Part shown: one piece after another, positions 47,572 to 59,560 of the stretch
Numbering within the stretch: the stretch's first letter is position 1
Layout: every line of letters begins with the position of its first letter
Assembly: GCA_008692225.1 (NCBI GenBank)
Contig: VICG01000003.1
Coordinates: 985,501-1,049,500 of the forward strand
Direction: 5' to 3'
DNA from: Monilinia fructicola
Lineage: Eukaryota; Ascomycota; Leotiomycetes; Helotiales; Sclerotiniaceae
DNA: 64,000 nucleotides
The notes under the pieces: generated by a model
Told to the model about the DNA's origin: nothing
The model's input: the letters and a program-made list of their open reading frames with translations, nothing else
Database searches by the model: none
Made by a program: the position numbers and the translations under genes

Positions 47572-48627
47572 ATGCACCTGCCTGCGACACGACCTTCACT
47601 GTCGCGCAGAACATCGGCTGCGAATAAACCTTCTCCCTCACCACAACCTCAACAGCAACCGATCCCTCAGGCGGAACCTAAGAAATGGGTCTATGTTGAT
47701 GCATCTACCCAGTGGAGCCCCATAATGGACTCTAAGACAGGTCGGGCATCGCCACCAGTGCAAGGAGATCCTGAAGATATCCCTCAAGAGCCCATCATTG
47801 CGCCTGAGCAACCCAGAGTTGACGTTCCACAAGACATAACGCCGTCTATACAACCCGGATCACCTAATATGAAAAGACGGCAATCTGCAATTGACAATGC
47901 GCATGTCGCCAGCGAAAAGGTTTCCCCCCCGAAGAGAGTGAAACCTCAGACGACGGTGAAGGTTTTACCGAAGAAGTATGAGCTGTGTCAGGTAGAAGAT
48001 ATGGTCGTGCTCATAGCAAGCATGATCGCAGAATTGATTCAGAGGAACGATGTTCTCCCTCTCCAGAGAGCGGGTGTTGACACGCTTCCATTCCAGGTAC
48101 GGATGGCTATACGTTTGCATTGATGTGCTTCCATATTAACATTTGCTAGATCGCCTCCTGGGATTTCTGTCCTTGATTATCTACAACGAATTGCAAAGCA
48201 TGCCACCCTAAAGCCCCCCATCCTCCTTTCTATGGTTTACTATATCGATCGACTGTGCGCATCATATCCCGCCTTTACAGTCACAACGTTGACTGTTCAT
48301 CGATTCTTGATTACCGCAGCGACGGTGGCCTCAAAAGGACTCTCAGACTCTTTCTGGAATAATTCGACATATGCGAGGGTTGGGGGGGTGTCAAAGTGAC
48401 AGAATTAGCATTGCTGGAACTGGAATTTCTACACCGAGTCGATTGGAAAATTGTTCCAAATCCGGAAACCTTGATTGATTACTACAAAGGGTTGATTGAG
48501 CGAAACGACCGCTTACATAATGGAAGGGGATTCCACCGAGGAATTAGACGAATTAGAGGAAGACGATGAAGGAAGTGACGAACTTGATACCCCCGAGCAG
48601 ACTGAAGTGGAATCGATGCAGACATGA
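47572..48627 (+). CDS. Pho80/PCL-type cyclin, frame-disrupted
   Basis: Exon 1, 47572-48096, holds a Pro/Gln-rich N-terminus and the start of the cyclin box (LCQVEDMVVLIASMIAELIQRND). After an intron (48097-48149, TTGCTAG acceptor), exon 2 continues with PPGISVLDYLQRIAKHATLK, LLSMVYYIDRLC, HRFLITAATVASKGLSDSFW and TELALLELEFLHRVDWKIV, the core of cyclins that partner Pho85-type kinases. It ends in an acidic tail (MEGDSTEELDELEEDDEG) at 48627. These kinases link phosphate and nutrient state to gene expression and the cell cycle. Three frame corrections are needed: one extra base at the 3' splice junction (48150), two extra G in a G7 run (48382-48388; five G restore VGGVKV), and one extra T near 48512. 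Identity is secure; the breaks look like sequence errors or early decay. Confidence 0.85.
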
Positions 48628-49112
48628 AAGACAGGAAAGAGGCAGATCTCTTAATCGAGGAGATATGGTCTAGGAACAAAGTAACTTCAAAGTCAGGGGG
48701 GTTCTGTTTGCATCTCTGCGACTATCATAATACCCCTTTCCTGTTCCGCCTTAATTTTGATTTTATGGCGTTAGGGAGGAGGATTCTTTACACGGCATTG
48801 ACGAATAGATCAAAGGGCGCTTTGGCTTTGTGTACGAGGAAATGATGTATATATTCAAGTTGAAATGCAGACAATATTATTTGCCAAACAAAACATGAGA
48901 ATTACCTAGGTACCTCCTATTGCATGATATAAACGTAAAGGTCATACCCCAAACGCACCTAGAAAAAAGTCTCAGCCTTGTGGCAGGATCCACAGCGAAG
49001 AACCTTGACGACGCTAAGTGAATTATGTAATCACAGCCTTCCCCAGACAGCTCTACGAACCTCGAACCTCAAATCTCAAGGCTAAGCTCCATTAATCCGC
49101 CGAACCACCACA
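48628..49112. other. Short intergenic region
   Basis: About 480 bp between two same-strand genes. It presumably contains the cyclin 3' UTR and the EMC10 promoter. No special feature was seen. Confidence 0.45.
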
Positions 49113-49831
49113 ATGAAGCTCACCACCCTCCTCCTCGCCCTCTGCGCGCACACCCTCCCAATTACCGCAATTACGACCACCGAACAAACCGACACAGCAA
49201 CCATCTACATCCAGCCCCTGACCTCCACGTCCGCCTATCCGCTCGCCTCCATATCCTACAACCCCTCCACGCTCTCGGCCTCGCTCCTCTCCTACGAACC
49301 CCCGACGGAGCTCCTCCCTCCCCCTCACGACCCCTCGCCAAACTCCAACGCCAACCTTGCCCTCGCCGGCCTCTTCGACGAGAGCACCTCCGTGTTCAAA
49401 ACCTCGACGTCCCTCCTCTCCCTCTCCAATTTCGAAAAGGGCTATCGTCCCACGATCCTCCTGACCGTCGACGCGCAAGGAGCCGTGCTGGGCGTCACCG
49501 TTAAGAGCGGGGTGATAGATGCTGGCGCCACGCGGGACTTTGCGCCGCGGGTGGAGGTCCGGCGGGTGGCTGTGGGGAAGGCGCCGGTTCTGGGGCCCAA
49601 CATTGTGTTGAGTAAGGAGGGGAAGGTAGCGGAGGAGGCGGTGGAGAAAAACGTTCTTGCAGAGGTGAGTGTTTTGCTTTTGGGGGGTGAATATGGGGGG
49701 GTGGGGGAGAACGGGCGTTACAGTGGGATGACGTGAAATGGACCGCTGTGCTAACGATTGGAACTCTTAGGTATTGGTGGGTTCTTTTGGGAGCAGCGAT
49801 ATTAACCATGACTGCGGGTGGCTCGGAATAA
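49113..49831 (+). CDS. EMC10: ER membrane protein complex subunit 10 (EMC10)
   Basis: Exon 1, 49113-49664, begins with a signal peptide (MKLTTLLLALCAHTLPITAIT) and encodes a luminal beta-rich domain (TATIYIQPLTSTSAYPLASIS, RPTILLTVDAQGAVLGVTV, GPNIVLSKEGKVAEEAVEKN). After an intron of 106 nt (branch GCTAACG), exon 2 gives the membrane anchor YWWVLLGAAILTMTAGGSE and a stop at 49831. EMC10 is a luminal/membrane subunit of the EMC, which inserts tail-anchored and multi-spanning proteins into the ER membrane. Joining the exons at the normal donor and acceptor leaves one extra G (49771) out of frame; skipping it gives the expected tail. The alternative read-through would replace the anchor with an unrelated tail. 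Codon use is very GC-rich compared with neighbours. EMC7 lies 6.4 kb downstream. Confidence 0.83.
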
Positions 49832-50353
49832 TACAGCGGGAGTCGGGATTGAGATCAGAGCTACGCATGGGGTACTCGGGATTTAAACGGGTTCATTGGA
49901 TGTCATGACGGTATGTTCTATGAAAAGACATCCTATTTTCACATCTCCGGCCAATCTTGCGATCCGATTGGTTACGTCCCCTGGGTTATAGGTTGACGGC
50001 ACTCTCAATATTATGATAAACACTACGGGGGAAGAGGTACCCCAAGTTGCGGGCTGTATTGAGGCTACTAGAATGGTGGGGATGATACCACGTAATGGAT
50101 TATTGGGTAGCACCTCATCTTGTCGAGGCAATATGAATCCCAATAATGCCGTTTAGCTTTCCGCATGATGATCATTGATTCCACGTAGGTCAGGATCATG
50201 TCAGGCGAAGTCTTTAGATCCAGGTATTATATATGCGAAAACAATTAAGGGTCGATTTCTCTGGATTGAATTGACGTGAGATCAAGTGCAAATCAGAAAT
50301 CGGTCATGAATTCAAGAACAATTCATCATCTCAAAGGATCCTCTACCCCTTCA
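49832..50353. other. Convergent intergenic region
   Basis: About 520 bp between the stops of EMC10 and the transporter gene. Nothing besides presumed 3' UTRs was seen. Confidence 0.45.
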
Positions 50354-51918
50354 TCAACCCCTGAGCGACAAAGATTTTATAATCAGTAAATTTTGACTAG
50401 CCCACCTTTCCGTTGCTAGTACTACTTCTATGTCTAGTAGCCCCTTTCTTTCTCCCCCGTCTAAACTATACAATCCACCCGCGAAAAATACCAAACATGC
50501 GCCGACCAACGTCCCAGGACTGAGTCTATTCCGAATAACCAGATACTCAATAACAAGCTGATCAACTTCCTCACATTCAATACAATCGTAACCGTGAGTG
50601 CCGAAGATGCCGCCGCGAGTAGATTGACTCCGCGTATGCATGCATACTGTGTAAGCACATTCATGGCGAGATAAACGAGTTGACTTGGCAAATATACACG
50701 CGAGAGTTTGGATTGGACATCGGATGGCAGGTTTTGGAGACTTTCCAGGGTGGGGAGAGCGAGGGGAGCCGAGGAGGCCAGTTTGAGGAGTTGGCGGTTC
50801 ATGGAGGGGAGGAAGGGCGCGAATAGGGGAAGCGCGAGGAGGTGCGAGTAGAAGAGATTTTCTTTCCAGTGAGGCCCGTATTCTTTGTATGTTTCTTCCG
50901 TGTAGAGACCCATGATTGCGGAGAGTACCTGGGCGACGAATAAAATTATGAGGCCCGTGTTGAAGGAGGGGATGTCTTCGTCTGCTTTCCCGTTCTGCGT
51001 AGGGAGGTTAGTGGCGGTCGGGGGGTATTTGGATGCTAGCAGTACCTTGGATTGCGCATCAGACCAAGCAGCTGTCACCACACCAACTGTTAGTAATGTG
51101 ACGGCTATAACCTGTATTCTAGAGAATCGCTTCCCCCATATATATCCCGCAGCTAAAGTTGTAATACTGCCTCCAGAACGTAAAATGATGTGCATAGGCA
51201 CTGATATATTATAGCTAAATGCATGATTGTTCAGGATGTTGATTGTAAAAAATAAAACAATATTGATAATCCATCGACGTATAGGAACACGATTTGGTGT
51301 GAGGAAGAACGGGGGTCGACTTCGATCGAATTGGGCAATGTAGCCAGTTACAGCTACAAACAGAAATTGGACAAATGTCATGAGAGTTCCTTCAGGGAGT
51401 TAGAATGGTATTCGATGAGGTTTGTGGTGAAGGAGCGTACCGCTGTCTGGTTCGACTCTATTGCCATAAACGTCAGCGCGGTAGTTGAAACAATATCACT
51501 TCAAAAGCAAGGGAGTGAAAACTTACTTGACAATGGCTTCCAACGCGAAGACCTAAGTATTTCAATGAGCCCTTCGTCCCGCACAACTCAGATAACGCGT
51601 AGTAGAACGACTCACATTTGAGCAACAACCTCCAAAAATCAACCCAAGCATGGCACCCACCGCCAACCATTGCGGAATTGTCTCGATGAAAATGCGCCCT
51701 GCCATTGCGAGCAATTTCGACGACCTGGATCGTTTATCGTTTATCCCGTACATTTCTGCCTTTTCCAATGACGGTGCAGCATTAATAACCTTGGGAGCTA
51801 CGACATCTCCATCCGGATTTGAAGCTTGCAAATCTCGAAGTGTGGAACGACGTCTTTGAACGGTCATAGGGGCTTGCTGCTGGTTACTAGCAGAATCAGC
51901 TCTGCGTCGTCTCGCCAT
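50354..51918 (-). CDS. UDP-N-acetylglucosamine transporter, YEA4/SLC35B4-like
   Basis: Four exons: 51918-51616, 51552-51527, 51457-51441 (only 17 nt) and 51389 onward. The phases fit. The protein has a basic cytosolic N-terminus (MARRRRADSASNQQQ), a first span (QWLAVGAMLGLIFGGCCSNV), then VFALEAIVKVEPDSGTLMTF, the family block NNHAFSYNISVPMHIILRSG, and about ten hydrophobic segments. The family exchanges UDP-GlcNAc across the ER/Golgi membrane to supply chitin and glycan synthesis. Near 50522-50533 the frame breaks: WLFG is followed by GIDSV in one frame, but the conserved NRLSPGTLVGACLVFFAGGLYSLDG lies in another, as if one base were missing. The C-terminus is therefore uncertain; the end given (50354) follows the conserved frame. 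Two very short exons make automated models likely to fail. Confidence 0.85.
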
Positions 51919-53621
51919 TCATTCATATAACGCCTTCTCGACTAAAGGAGTTTAGGGGGCGGTGTTGCGATTGTGATAGAGGAGGGGTTTTGCGTGTATA
52001 GTTTGTTTCTAAGAATGGAAGCTTTTGAATCTAATGTTCCAGATTCTCAGGTACCGAAGTGACTGGACACGGTAAGATATGAATACGAAACTGATAAGTC
52101 GCTCAGGAGAAGCCACCCAAAAGTAAACAATTTTGAATAGGATGGTGAAATTGTAAATGCAGTAATCTGACACGTAGATGTATCTCTTCCTTTTTTTTGG
52201 CTTTTAAATAATCCCCAGCTACTGCAAGGGTAAGCAGATTCAAGCTTCTAGGTTTTTTTATGTATGTATGTATGTATGTACCGTCCGTTATTTGCCCTGA
52301 TGCGAAGGCCGAGTCTGAGCCTCTGAGGACATTTATGCTCATTAATCGCAAGCACAAGCTCAAGATACCTATCCTACTCTCCTTACCTTGCGTTGCGTTG
52401 CCTTGCCTTGCCTTGCGTTGCCTACCTAATACCATACCTAGTAGAGGACAACGTGCAAGTAGCCAAGTAGCTATTTAGTGGTCAGAAGAATAATGGCTGT
52501 TAGCAAATCAGAATGATGGTGGAGATGTTTGAATGGAGTCAAGACTCAATAGCGAAGACTTGAAGATCAATCTTTCATCAATATGGTTAGTGTCGCCATT
52601 GCCAACCTTGGAATGCATGGTTCTCCCAGATTTAAAGTACTTTGGTCCTGTAAGTTGTAGATGGTCCCTGTAAAGTCTGTGAAAGTCGACGTTTGATTTG
52701 TTTGATTTCCAACGATTGCCGAAAGCTCCGAAAGTGGCTTAAGGTTATTTAAATGTCAAGCAATTCTGTTCCTCCGTCCTTAACCTTACGGATTGGATTG
52801 CAATTGTATGTCTGCCTGTCTTACCTGTGTACCTAGGTATGTATCGTGCATCATCGGTGTGACCGCGGTTGCAAGAAGTTTGTCATCGCCTTTGCAAGTA
52901 TGCAGCTACCTAGTACTTGCCTACCTAGTAGCTAAGCATGAGCTTCTCAAGCTTTCGTGTGTCACCAACTGTTGGATAGACGCAGCCGAGGAGATGGACT
53001 GAAGTTTGTTCTGTGGAATATGGAATCTGGAATCTGCTGTTTGAACGTCTCCGCTTCTCCAGGATACTCTATGTACTAAGGTCAAACCTTTTTTATCTTA
53101 GATCTTCCAGCATGCTCGTATACCAGGAACGAATGGAGAGCATCGAAATAACAGTCAAGGTTGGTTAGCTCACTGGGGTCCAACAGGGACAGGCCTTATG
53201 AGAGCGATATTGTCGCCTGATTATTCCCCTCAATGATCCTCCCCTCCATCATGTGCGCCGTCATGTGAAGAGGGCAAGAGTGGCAACATTGAACTTTAAT
53301 CCTTCACGCCCTGATATCAATCCTTTCATCCGTCGCAGACTCAATGGATAGATATCTTGTCGTATATGGGTAGAGAAATCACTTACGCAAACTTCAGCCA
53401 TATATTCTTTGGCCGTGGATCTTCAAGTGACATCTCGCAGATTTTATAAAGGACAATAATATTCTCAATCGCTCACTATCTCTCTTTACCCCCGATAATC
53501 AAAAAATTGGGTTGCTCCCCGATTCTATATTTCTAAAAGTGGCTGTACGAAGAATATATTCTGCAGCAATTTCTCAACGACTGAAACAAACAGAAATGAA
53601 ACCCTCCCCCTCTCTCCCCTA
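51919..53621. other. Gene-free region, 1.7 kb
   Basis: The first ~200 bases are probably the transporter promoter. TATG units lie at 52259-52280 and CCTTG/GCGTTG pentamers at 52383-52425. No recognisable ORF. Confidence 0.5.
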
Positions 53622-54104
53622 TCATTCAAGCCAAAGTATCCTCTCAAGTGAAGAAGAATACTCCAGATATAGGACTCGATTTTTGAAGAAACAAGCTACC
53701 AATACACCACCATCATAACACAAGCGTCTCCAACCAAAGCTGGTATCCCCACTATCAATGGTATAATCGTTCCACATTTTCACTCCAAAATTACTACCAC
53801 TATTGCCCTCTACTCTACAGGCAACGACTTGTTTCCGTACCAGCCCTTCTTCTCTGGACTCAAGACTTACTCTTCGCAACAAATGCGTACCGTCACCTTC
53901 TTCTTCGGTATCTTTATCGCTACTTTTCAAGAACATCTTCAATCGACAAGTAGGACGCCCTCCAAGACCATTGGAGTGAAAGTGGTTTGAGAAGAGATTG
54001 GAATGAATGTTCAAGTGCTGAGTGGATTTTGTGGGAGAGTTAAAGGATGAAGTTTGTGAAGGGGGATTCGAGTAGGAAATAGGCTGGTGAGATGTATTTC
54101 CCAT
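53622..54104 (-). CDS. Hypothetical protein, 160 residues
   Basis: A single open frame from ATG 54104. The N-terminus is Ser/Asn/Pro-rich (MGNTSHQPISYSNPPSQTSS). The centre is charged (KMFLKSSDKDTEEEGDGTHLL) and the C-terminal half mixed (KMWNDYTIDSGDTSFGWRRL). No signal peptide, membrane span or known domain was seen. Composition is protein-like, but there is no homology support, so it may be spurious. Confidence 0.33.
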   Translation of the reverse strand: MGNTSHQPISYSNPPSQTSSFNSPTKSTQHLNIHSNLFSNHFHSNGLGGRPTCRLKMFLKSSDKDTEEEGDGTHLLRRVSLESREEGLVRKQVVACRVEGNSGSNFGVKMWNDYTIDSGDTSFGWRRLCYDGGVLVACFFKNRVLYLEYSSSLERILWLE

Positions 54105-55361
54105 TGTTTATTCTTTCGGGGTACATGTATCAACAGATTCTTCAAGGTCCTAAATTAAAGTTTGGTAAACAGGAGAATAGGACGATTATGAAATAGGCGG
54201 GTAAGGAAGATAATAATAGACGGAAAAAGCATAAGCGCGCGCAGTCCCTAGGCTCGCTGGGCCTCAATATATCATTTCCGAGAGACCAAGTGGCTTCCCT
54301 TTTGTTCCAACACTCGCATAGCTGTTGGCTGTTGTCGAGTAGCAAAGAGATTCAAGATTCTCAATCGCAAAGGTGCAGCCCTGGTCTTCAGCCTTATACC
54401 CTGTGCTCGCCGATATGATATTGCCAGTAATCCATAAAACACAAACGGTTGATGTTGTTGTTCTACAGACGGCTCCAGTTTCGTGGGTTTTTTTATGTAG
54501 GCGTGCGGCTCTGCCCTACTACATTCTCGTACAAGTCAAACAATAATTTATACAATAAAGATTAAAATGGTTTGGAAATTTGAGAATTGTAAACCGTCTC
54601 ACGGATTCGTGCACCCACTGTTCCTCGGCGCGGATCATGTATTTACAAGCTTTTCTGCTAATTGAATCACTGGAATAATTCTATACGACGAGTATTTGGA
54701 TGTCTCCGGGAATTCATGATAATTACAGGTACCGCAAATAATTTCACATAGTCGAGACAAGATTTAGCTTTTACCACACTGCCTAATCCTCATTTTTATG
54801 CTGTGACCATATATTATTCCTGACTCATCCAATTTCACTTCCTATTCGCATTGTTTCCCTAAGCCTTTTCACTGCAAGCTCTAGGATCATGGCCTTCTTA
54901 AATACCATCTGTCTCCGAAAGCTGAGCCATCACCGAAGAGAAAAAAACATTTTCCGGGAATATCATTAAATTTACGTAACCAAACAACATTCATGCATAC
55001 CTAACCAATAACCAGTATTGAAACTGTGTATCAGTCCAAACTGTAGGCGACTAGAGAGGCCAACCAAGTAATTCACTAAACAACTAACAAACTTGAAAAG
55101 TCTACCCATACCCCCCTCCCCCCTGAAACGTTAACGTGAGAGGATAAATCTCTCTATATACACAAAAACGCGAAGGGGCATGTTAGTTGAACCTACCACA
55201 CCGCCTCCCAACTCTTTGTCTCAATCCGCTTAATTTTGGAAAGGGGAGCGCGTATGCACATCACACACTTAGCGAGTACATGTAAAAAACCAGAAGCCAT
55301 ACGCATCTTAGACGAACACACAGAAACTCACTTCCACCCACCCCTCACCTCACCTTTCCTT
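54105..55361. other. Intergenic DNA
   Basis: About 1.25 kb without a supportable gene. AT-rich in the middle (54530-54800). Nothing else stands out. Confidence 0.45.
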
Positions 55362-56106
55362 TCAATGCCAAAATATGCGACATCCCAACATTGAATAAAT
55401 AAAGTTCAGGTGGCTCGGCGGTAGCGCACTGGGTTTCCAGATCCTCTCAAACGGGACCGCTGCCTCACGCCCGAAGACTTCGATTGTTGAGATCCAGTTC
55501 GTCTGGTTGGAATGACATCTTGAGCGTTGCATGTGAGATTTGATTTCTTGGAGTGTTTGTCTTTGGTTTGGGTTTGAGGGAGCGCTGGTCCATTTCTTCT
55601 TTGGTAAATTCTGACTCATCAGGTCGAACCAACAGAATTCATCGTATTCAGACACTGCTGATGGCTTGATGAGCTCCGTGATGCGGTGCTGGGAGCTGTC
55701 CTAAAGTGTTGTTCCAAAATGTTGTTCCAGAATATCACAATCGTTCTAGGATCTTGTCCAGAAATGCGTAGATATTGCACCAGAGATTCATCCCAAGAAA
55801 ACTGAAAACTTTTGATTCCAGAAAGCCTTCATCTCTTTTAAAGGCACATTTATAGACTAGCATCTCGACACGTCGACAGGCTCCACTTAGCACAACATGT
55901 TGTCGGTAAGCTTCCTGCAGATGCGTAGACAGACGTGCTGGGAAAAAGAGGCACTCTATGATTTGCTGTCTGTATGTTTTCGATTGCAGGTAGTGATCTT
56001 GAGATATCAATTGAGAGCTTGGATTGTTAAGCTCAGATTTCAGGATATGTAAGAAACTCAATCCTTTACTGCCTTCACATACATCTATCCATCTCATAAT
56101 CCTCAC
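55362..56106 (-). CDS. Possible hypothetical gene in two ORF pieces
   Basis: Two minus-strand frames, 56106-55735 (123 residues) and 55655-55362 (97 residues), look protein-like (LSTHLQEAYRQHVVLSGACRRVEMLVYKCAFKRDEG; SEYDEFCWFDLMSQNLPKKKW). They could be exons of one gene joined across 55656-55734, but I find no convincing splice pair. The stop at 55735 is 111 bp from the EMC7 end on the other side. No family recognised. Confidence 0.25.
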
Positions 56107-56216
56107 TTGCTTTAGTCCAGTGTAGGTGTTGTAATCTCGAATATGGATTACCTCTCGTTACATCACTCAATTACCATATATCAACAAATCTCCCCAACTC
56201 CGGTCGGTCGTCACAC

Positions 56217-57041
56217 TCATCTGATCACCTCTCTTCCACCACTTGCGGCACTCCCCTCGTTCTTCTTCCCCCCAGATCCAGCCAACCAAGCTGCCGCATC
56301 AAAATTCTGTAATGGGTTTGCAGGATTTGCGCCACCACCAAGTCCACCGCCAGCCTTCTGTCGCTCCTCGAACTCGGCTTTGAGTTCTGGGTCCACTATA
56401 AGGAGATAGCGTTAGCATAGAAACTAAGAATGTATATTGAACATATCAAATTCATAGGGCTGCAGATCATAATGTTAAAAAGCAAGATGCGTATACATAC
56501 TATTGTCCATGAGATAAGGCATTCCAAACACAATGACCATACTGAACCCAGCAATCAAAATCATCGGGCTCTTCAATAAACTCAATGGCGAAAAGCCTAC
56601 TCGCTCAAGGTAATAGTTCTTTTCGACGAGTACCTTAACCTCCGCAGTATATTTATCATTTCCAAGTTTAGAAACAGGGATGACCTCTCCTTTGTTGCTC
56701 CATTCGTTTGAGCGGAAAGTGGTGAAAGCTTCAATGGGAATGAGATTTGGCTCCGAAGAAGCTGGATGAATATCGATTCGGAGGGGAATAAATGCGTGAG
56801 TTTGGGAGGAAATTGTAAGAAGGTAAGAGCCGCTTGTTAGATTGCGGAATGAGAAGGAGTTAGAGGAAGTGAGGGGTGCAGTGTGCGTATGGGAGAGGGT
56901 GCTGAGGGTTGCATGGGTGGAGGGTAGGAGTGTTGCCGGGTTTAGCTGGGGAGTCGTCGGGATGGTGAGGAGAAGATGGGTTGCTAGAGCTGAGGGGAGG
57001 AGGGAGAGGAGCGAAAGCGCAGATATGGCTGGGAAACGCAT
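56217..57041 (-). CDS. EMC7: ER membrane protein complex subunit 7 (EMC7)
   Basis: Two exons, 57041-56501 and 56395-56217, separated by a 105-nt intron (TGCTAAC branch) that splits the codon of MDNMDPE, give 239 residues. It starts with a signal peptide (MRFPAISALSLLSLLPSALA). A luminal beta-sandwich follows (THATLSTLSHTHTAPLTSSN, SFSFRNLTSGSYLLTISSQT, RIDIHP). Then come a membrane span (SPMILIAGFSMVIVFGMPYLMDN) and a cytosolic tail (PELKAEFEERQKAGGGLGGG, NFDAAAWLAG). This order is that of EMC7/Sop4-type proteins, a luminal subunit of the EMC insertase. Without the second exon the tail would be lost, so the spliced model is preferred. No frame breaks. Confidence 0.9.
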
Positions 57042-59560
57042 TTTAACGGGCTCTGAGAAAGTTGCTGTGAAGGTGGGAACTATCTACAGTCAACAAGCCG
57101 GTGCTTGACTATTGGTGATGTAGCTTGAGACGGAGAAAAGAAAGTCCGATCTGATTCCTCTATCCATCCAAACTTTGAACGTATATGACGGCGCCTTTAG
57201 AACTGCAACCTTATACACGGTCTACTGATCTATACTATTATTCTTCAATTGTAGCATAACTGTTTATTGCACTCGGAATTGTGATATATTCATGTAATGC
57301 ATTTTCCTCACGAGAATCTTTGAGAGCTGCATTTTCAGGTTTTACACAAGTTATGTAGCAATCCTCGGCTCCACAACAGCCACCCTTAGCAAGCGCTTGA
57401 TTAAAAAGTCAATAGGAGACATCTCTAGATCTAAGCAGTCTCTAGAGCTGATACATTGATTTGCAGAACAGCCTATCTTGTGCCTTTTCTGACTGGATGG
57501 GATTATGAGGAATGATAGTAGGTATCTGTAGAACAATAAAGAGAGTTCTTTTCAAACCCTTGGTCACATAACTTTTTTGCGAGTGCAGAAGTCAAACATA
57601 CCATAGAACTACTAATTATACCTGCACATCACTTTCATAATTAAGTTTCTTACTCGTCCATACATCATTTCCTGTACTGCCGTTTTAGTTTTAGTAAAAC
57701 ATGATTCTCAATGACAACGCTCAAAGGAAAGTTTGTATTCACAACCTACAAGTAGAAGCTGCGAGGTTTTGAAGCAATTGAATTTTCTAAATATATTGGG
57801 CGTTTCAAACAATTGGTGGGCAGATGATTTGACACTATTTACGTCTCTGAAACTCTCTTGTGTAATTCTGGGTAGGCAAACAAGAAAGAAGAAAAGCTCT
57901 CATAAACTTATGTCCTAAGTGTTTTTAACGCTCGCATAGGATATTGTACACAGTTAGCTGCATTCTAAAATATCCACAACTTCAGAAAGTCCAGAGAGTC
58001 CAACAATACAAAGCGGTCCCAAGCCTCATTATTTTAGTTCTAGACATTTCATATTTCATGCAATCCTTAGACCTCTGATATCCTCCAACGTCCAAGTTTT
58101 CGTTTCCGCAAGTAGTAGCAGATACCACAAGATTAAGGACAAATTATTATCTCGCTATTCAGTCTCCCTTTTCATTCCGAAATACTCGAGTAGACCTTCT
58201 ACACTTCTATTACTTGCCGAGTATTGGTATGCTGAAATAGAAGCTCATGTCAAAAAGAAAACCTTGAATATATTTCCAAGAACGATTTTTGGGGACCTTT
58301 TGGGCAAAACTTTCATCAATTTTGGCAGTATATGAACAACTTCATTCTCTTTCTCGTTAGGCATTATCTACTGAGCGAACTAGTAGCCGGATGATGTTGC
58401 CGGCATGCACCAAACTTGTACACTATACACAACCTGGGCGGATGTTGATAACTTCATGATATTAATTGGCTGACCCATGGCCAGTATCTATGCTGGCGTT
58501 TAACTTCTCAAGATTTAATCAGAGTTATATTTGAATTCGGAGATAGAAGATCTCAAGCTTCAAGGGCAAGTCGTTCCTTCATTTAATACAGTCTGGAGTA
58601 CCCCTAGCATCAAATACATGAATACAACAGCAACTACACTATCACACCTTAGTCTAATGATGCCACTCATGTTTTCTTACAGTTAAGCCCACTTGTTAGT
58701 ATATAGCCCCCCCGACATCTTACGCGATGTTGTTGAAATTGGTTCAGTATCTTCAATTCACTTCATCGTGTTCACCCTTTTACCCTTTCAAACGTCTCAT
58801 ATCTTTTCTTATCGAAGTAGTCTCTTAGATAGGCCCAATATCTTACGTGCAACCAACCAAGCGCAATCATTCGACTGGATTCAATCTTCCGCATACATTC
58901 AAAATCCAAGAACATCTCATCACTATTGGACTACAGCTCAGACTATCGAAGCCCCTAAATGCCAAACAAATGGCAATTAAGCTTACTCTGTATACTTGCT
59001 CCTATCTCCATATCATTCTACTAATAATGATGAGGTTTCTCGAGTTTGGTTAATTCTAGTTGGTGTCTCTTTTGTGGCGGAATGTTTTTGTTGATGCATG
59101 CATTGCTATACTCGGTATCCTCTTCAACATGTATTTTTATAAAATCAGGAGGTAAAGTGCATCCAGAAAGGTTATTCTCCGCGTCATCCTAGGGTACAAT
59201 CCCTTCTATCGCCTGTGCCGCAATGAACAAGCGACTTAGGTACCTCTAAAAAGGAGAAACATCGTTATCAAAAGGATGAAAAGTCCCATATATCAATTGT
59301 TTAAACTCGGAAAACTAATAAGTTATGATCAAAAAGAAATTCGTATTATTTATTTCGCATGCGGTATGTATCGAAAGCAACAGCCAGTCCATGCTGCTGT
59401 AAATTCGCCTGACTCCTGATTCCCAATATTTTCCCTTCCATCGGCCCCTGTTTTTGGATCACAAACAGCCCCGGTCCAAAGAGAATGATCATCAAGACCT
59501 CTTATCATACACTATTGCCATCACATAATCAACACGACCATTTATCTGCCATAAAACTCC
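57042..59560. other. Gene-free region, 2.5 kb
   Basis: Only short ORFs without domains on both strands. The first few hundred bases are probably the EMC7 promoter. No repeat or element was noticed. Confidence 0.5.

Noticed and set aside
24141..50540. Programmed +1 frameshifting as the explanation for the many frame breaks
   Set aside because: Break contexts share no common slippery-site-plus-stop arrangement, one or two are losses, and they cluster by position and not by gene type. Kept only as an alternative in the findings.
55405..55500. Possible tRNA (TGGCTCGGCGGTAGCGCA resembles a D-arm)
   Set aside because: No matching anticodon arm, T-arm with GTTCGANTC or acceptor pairing could be folded.
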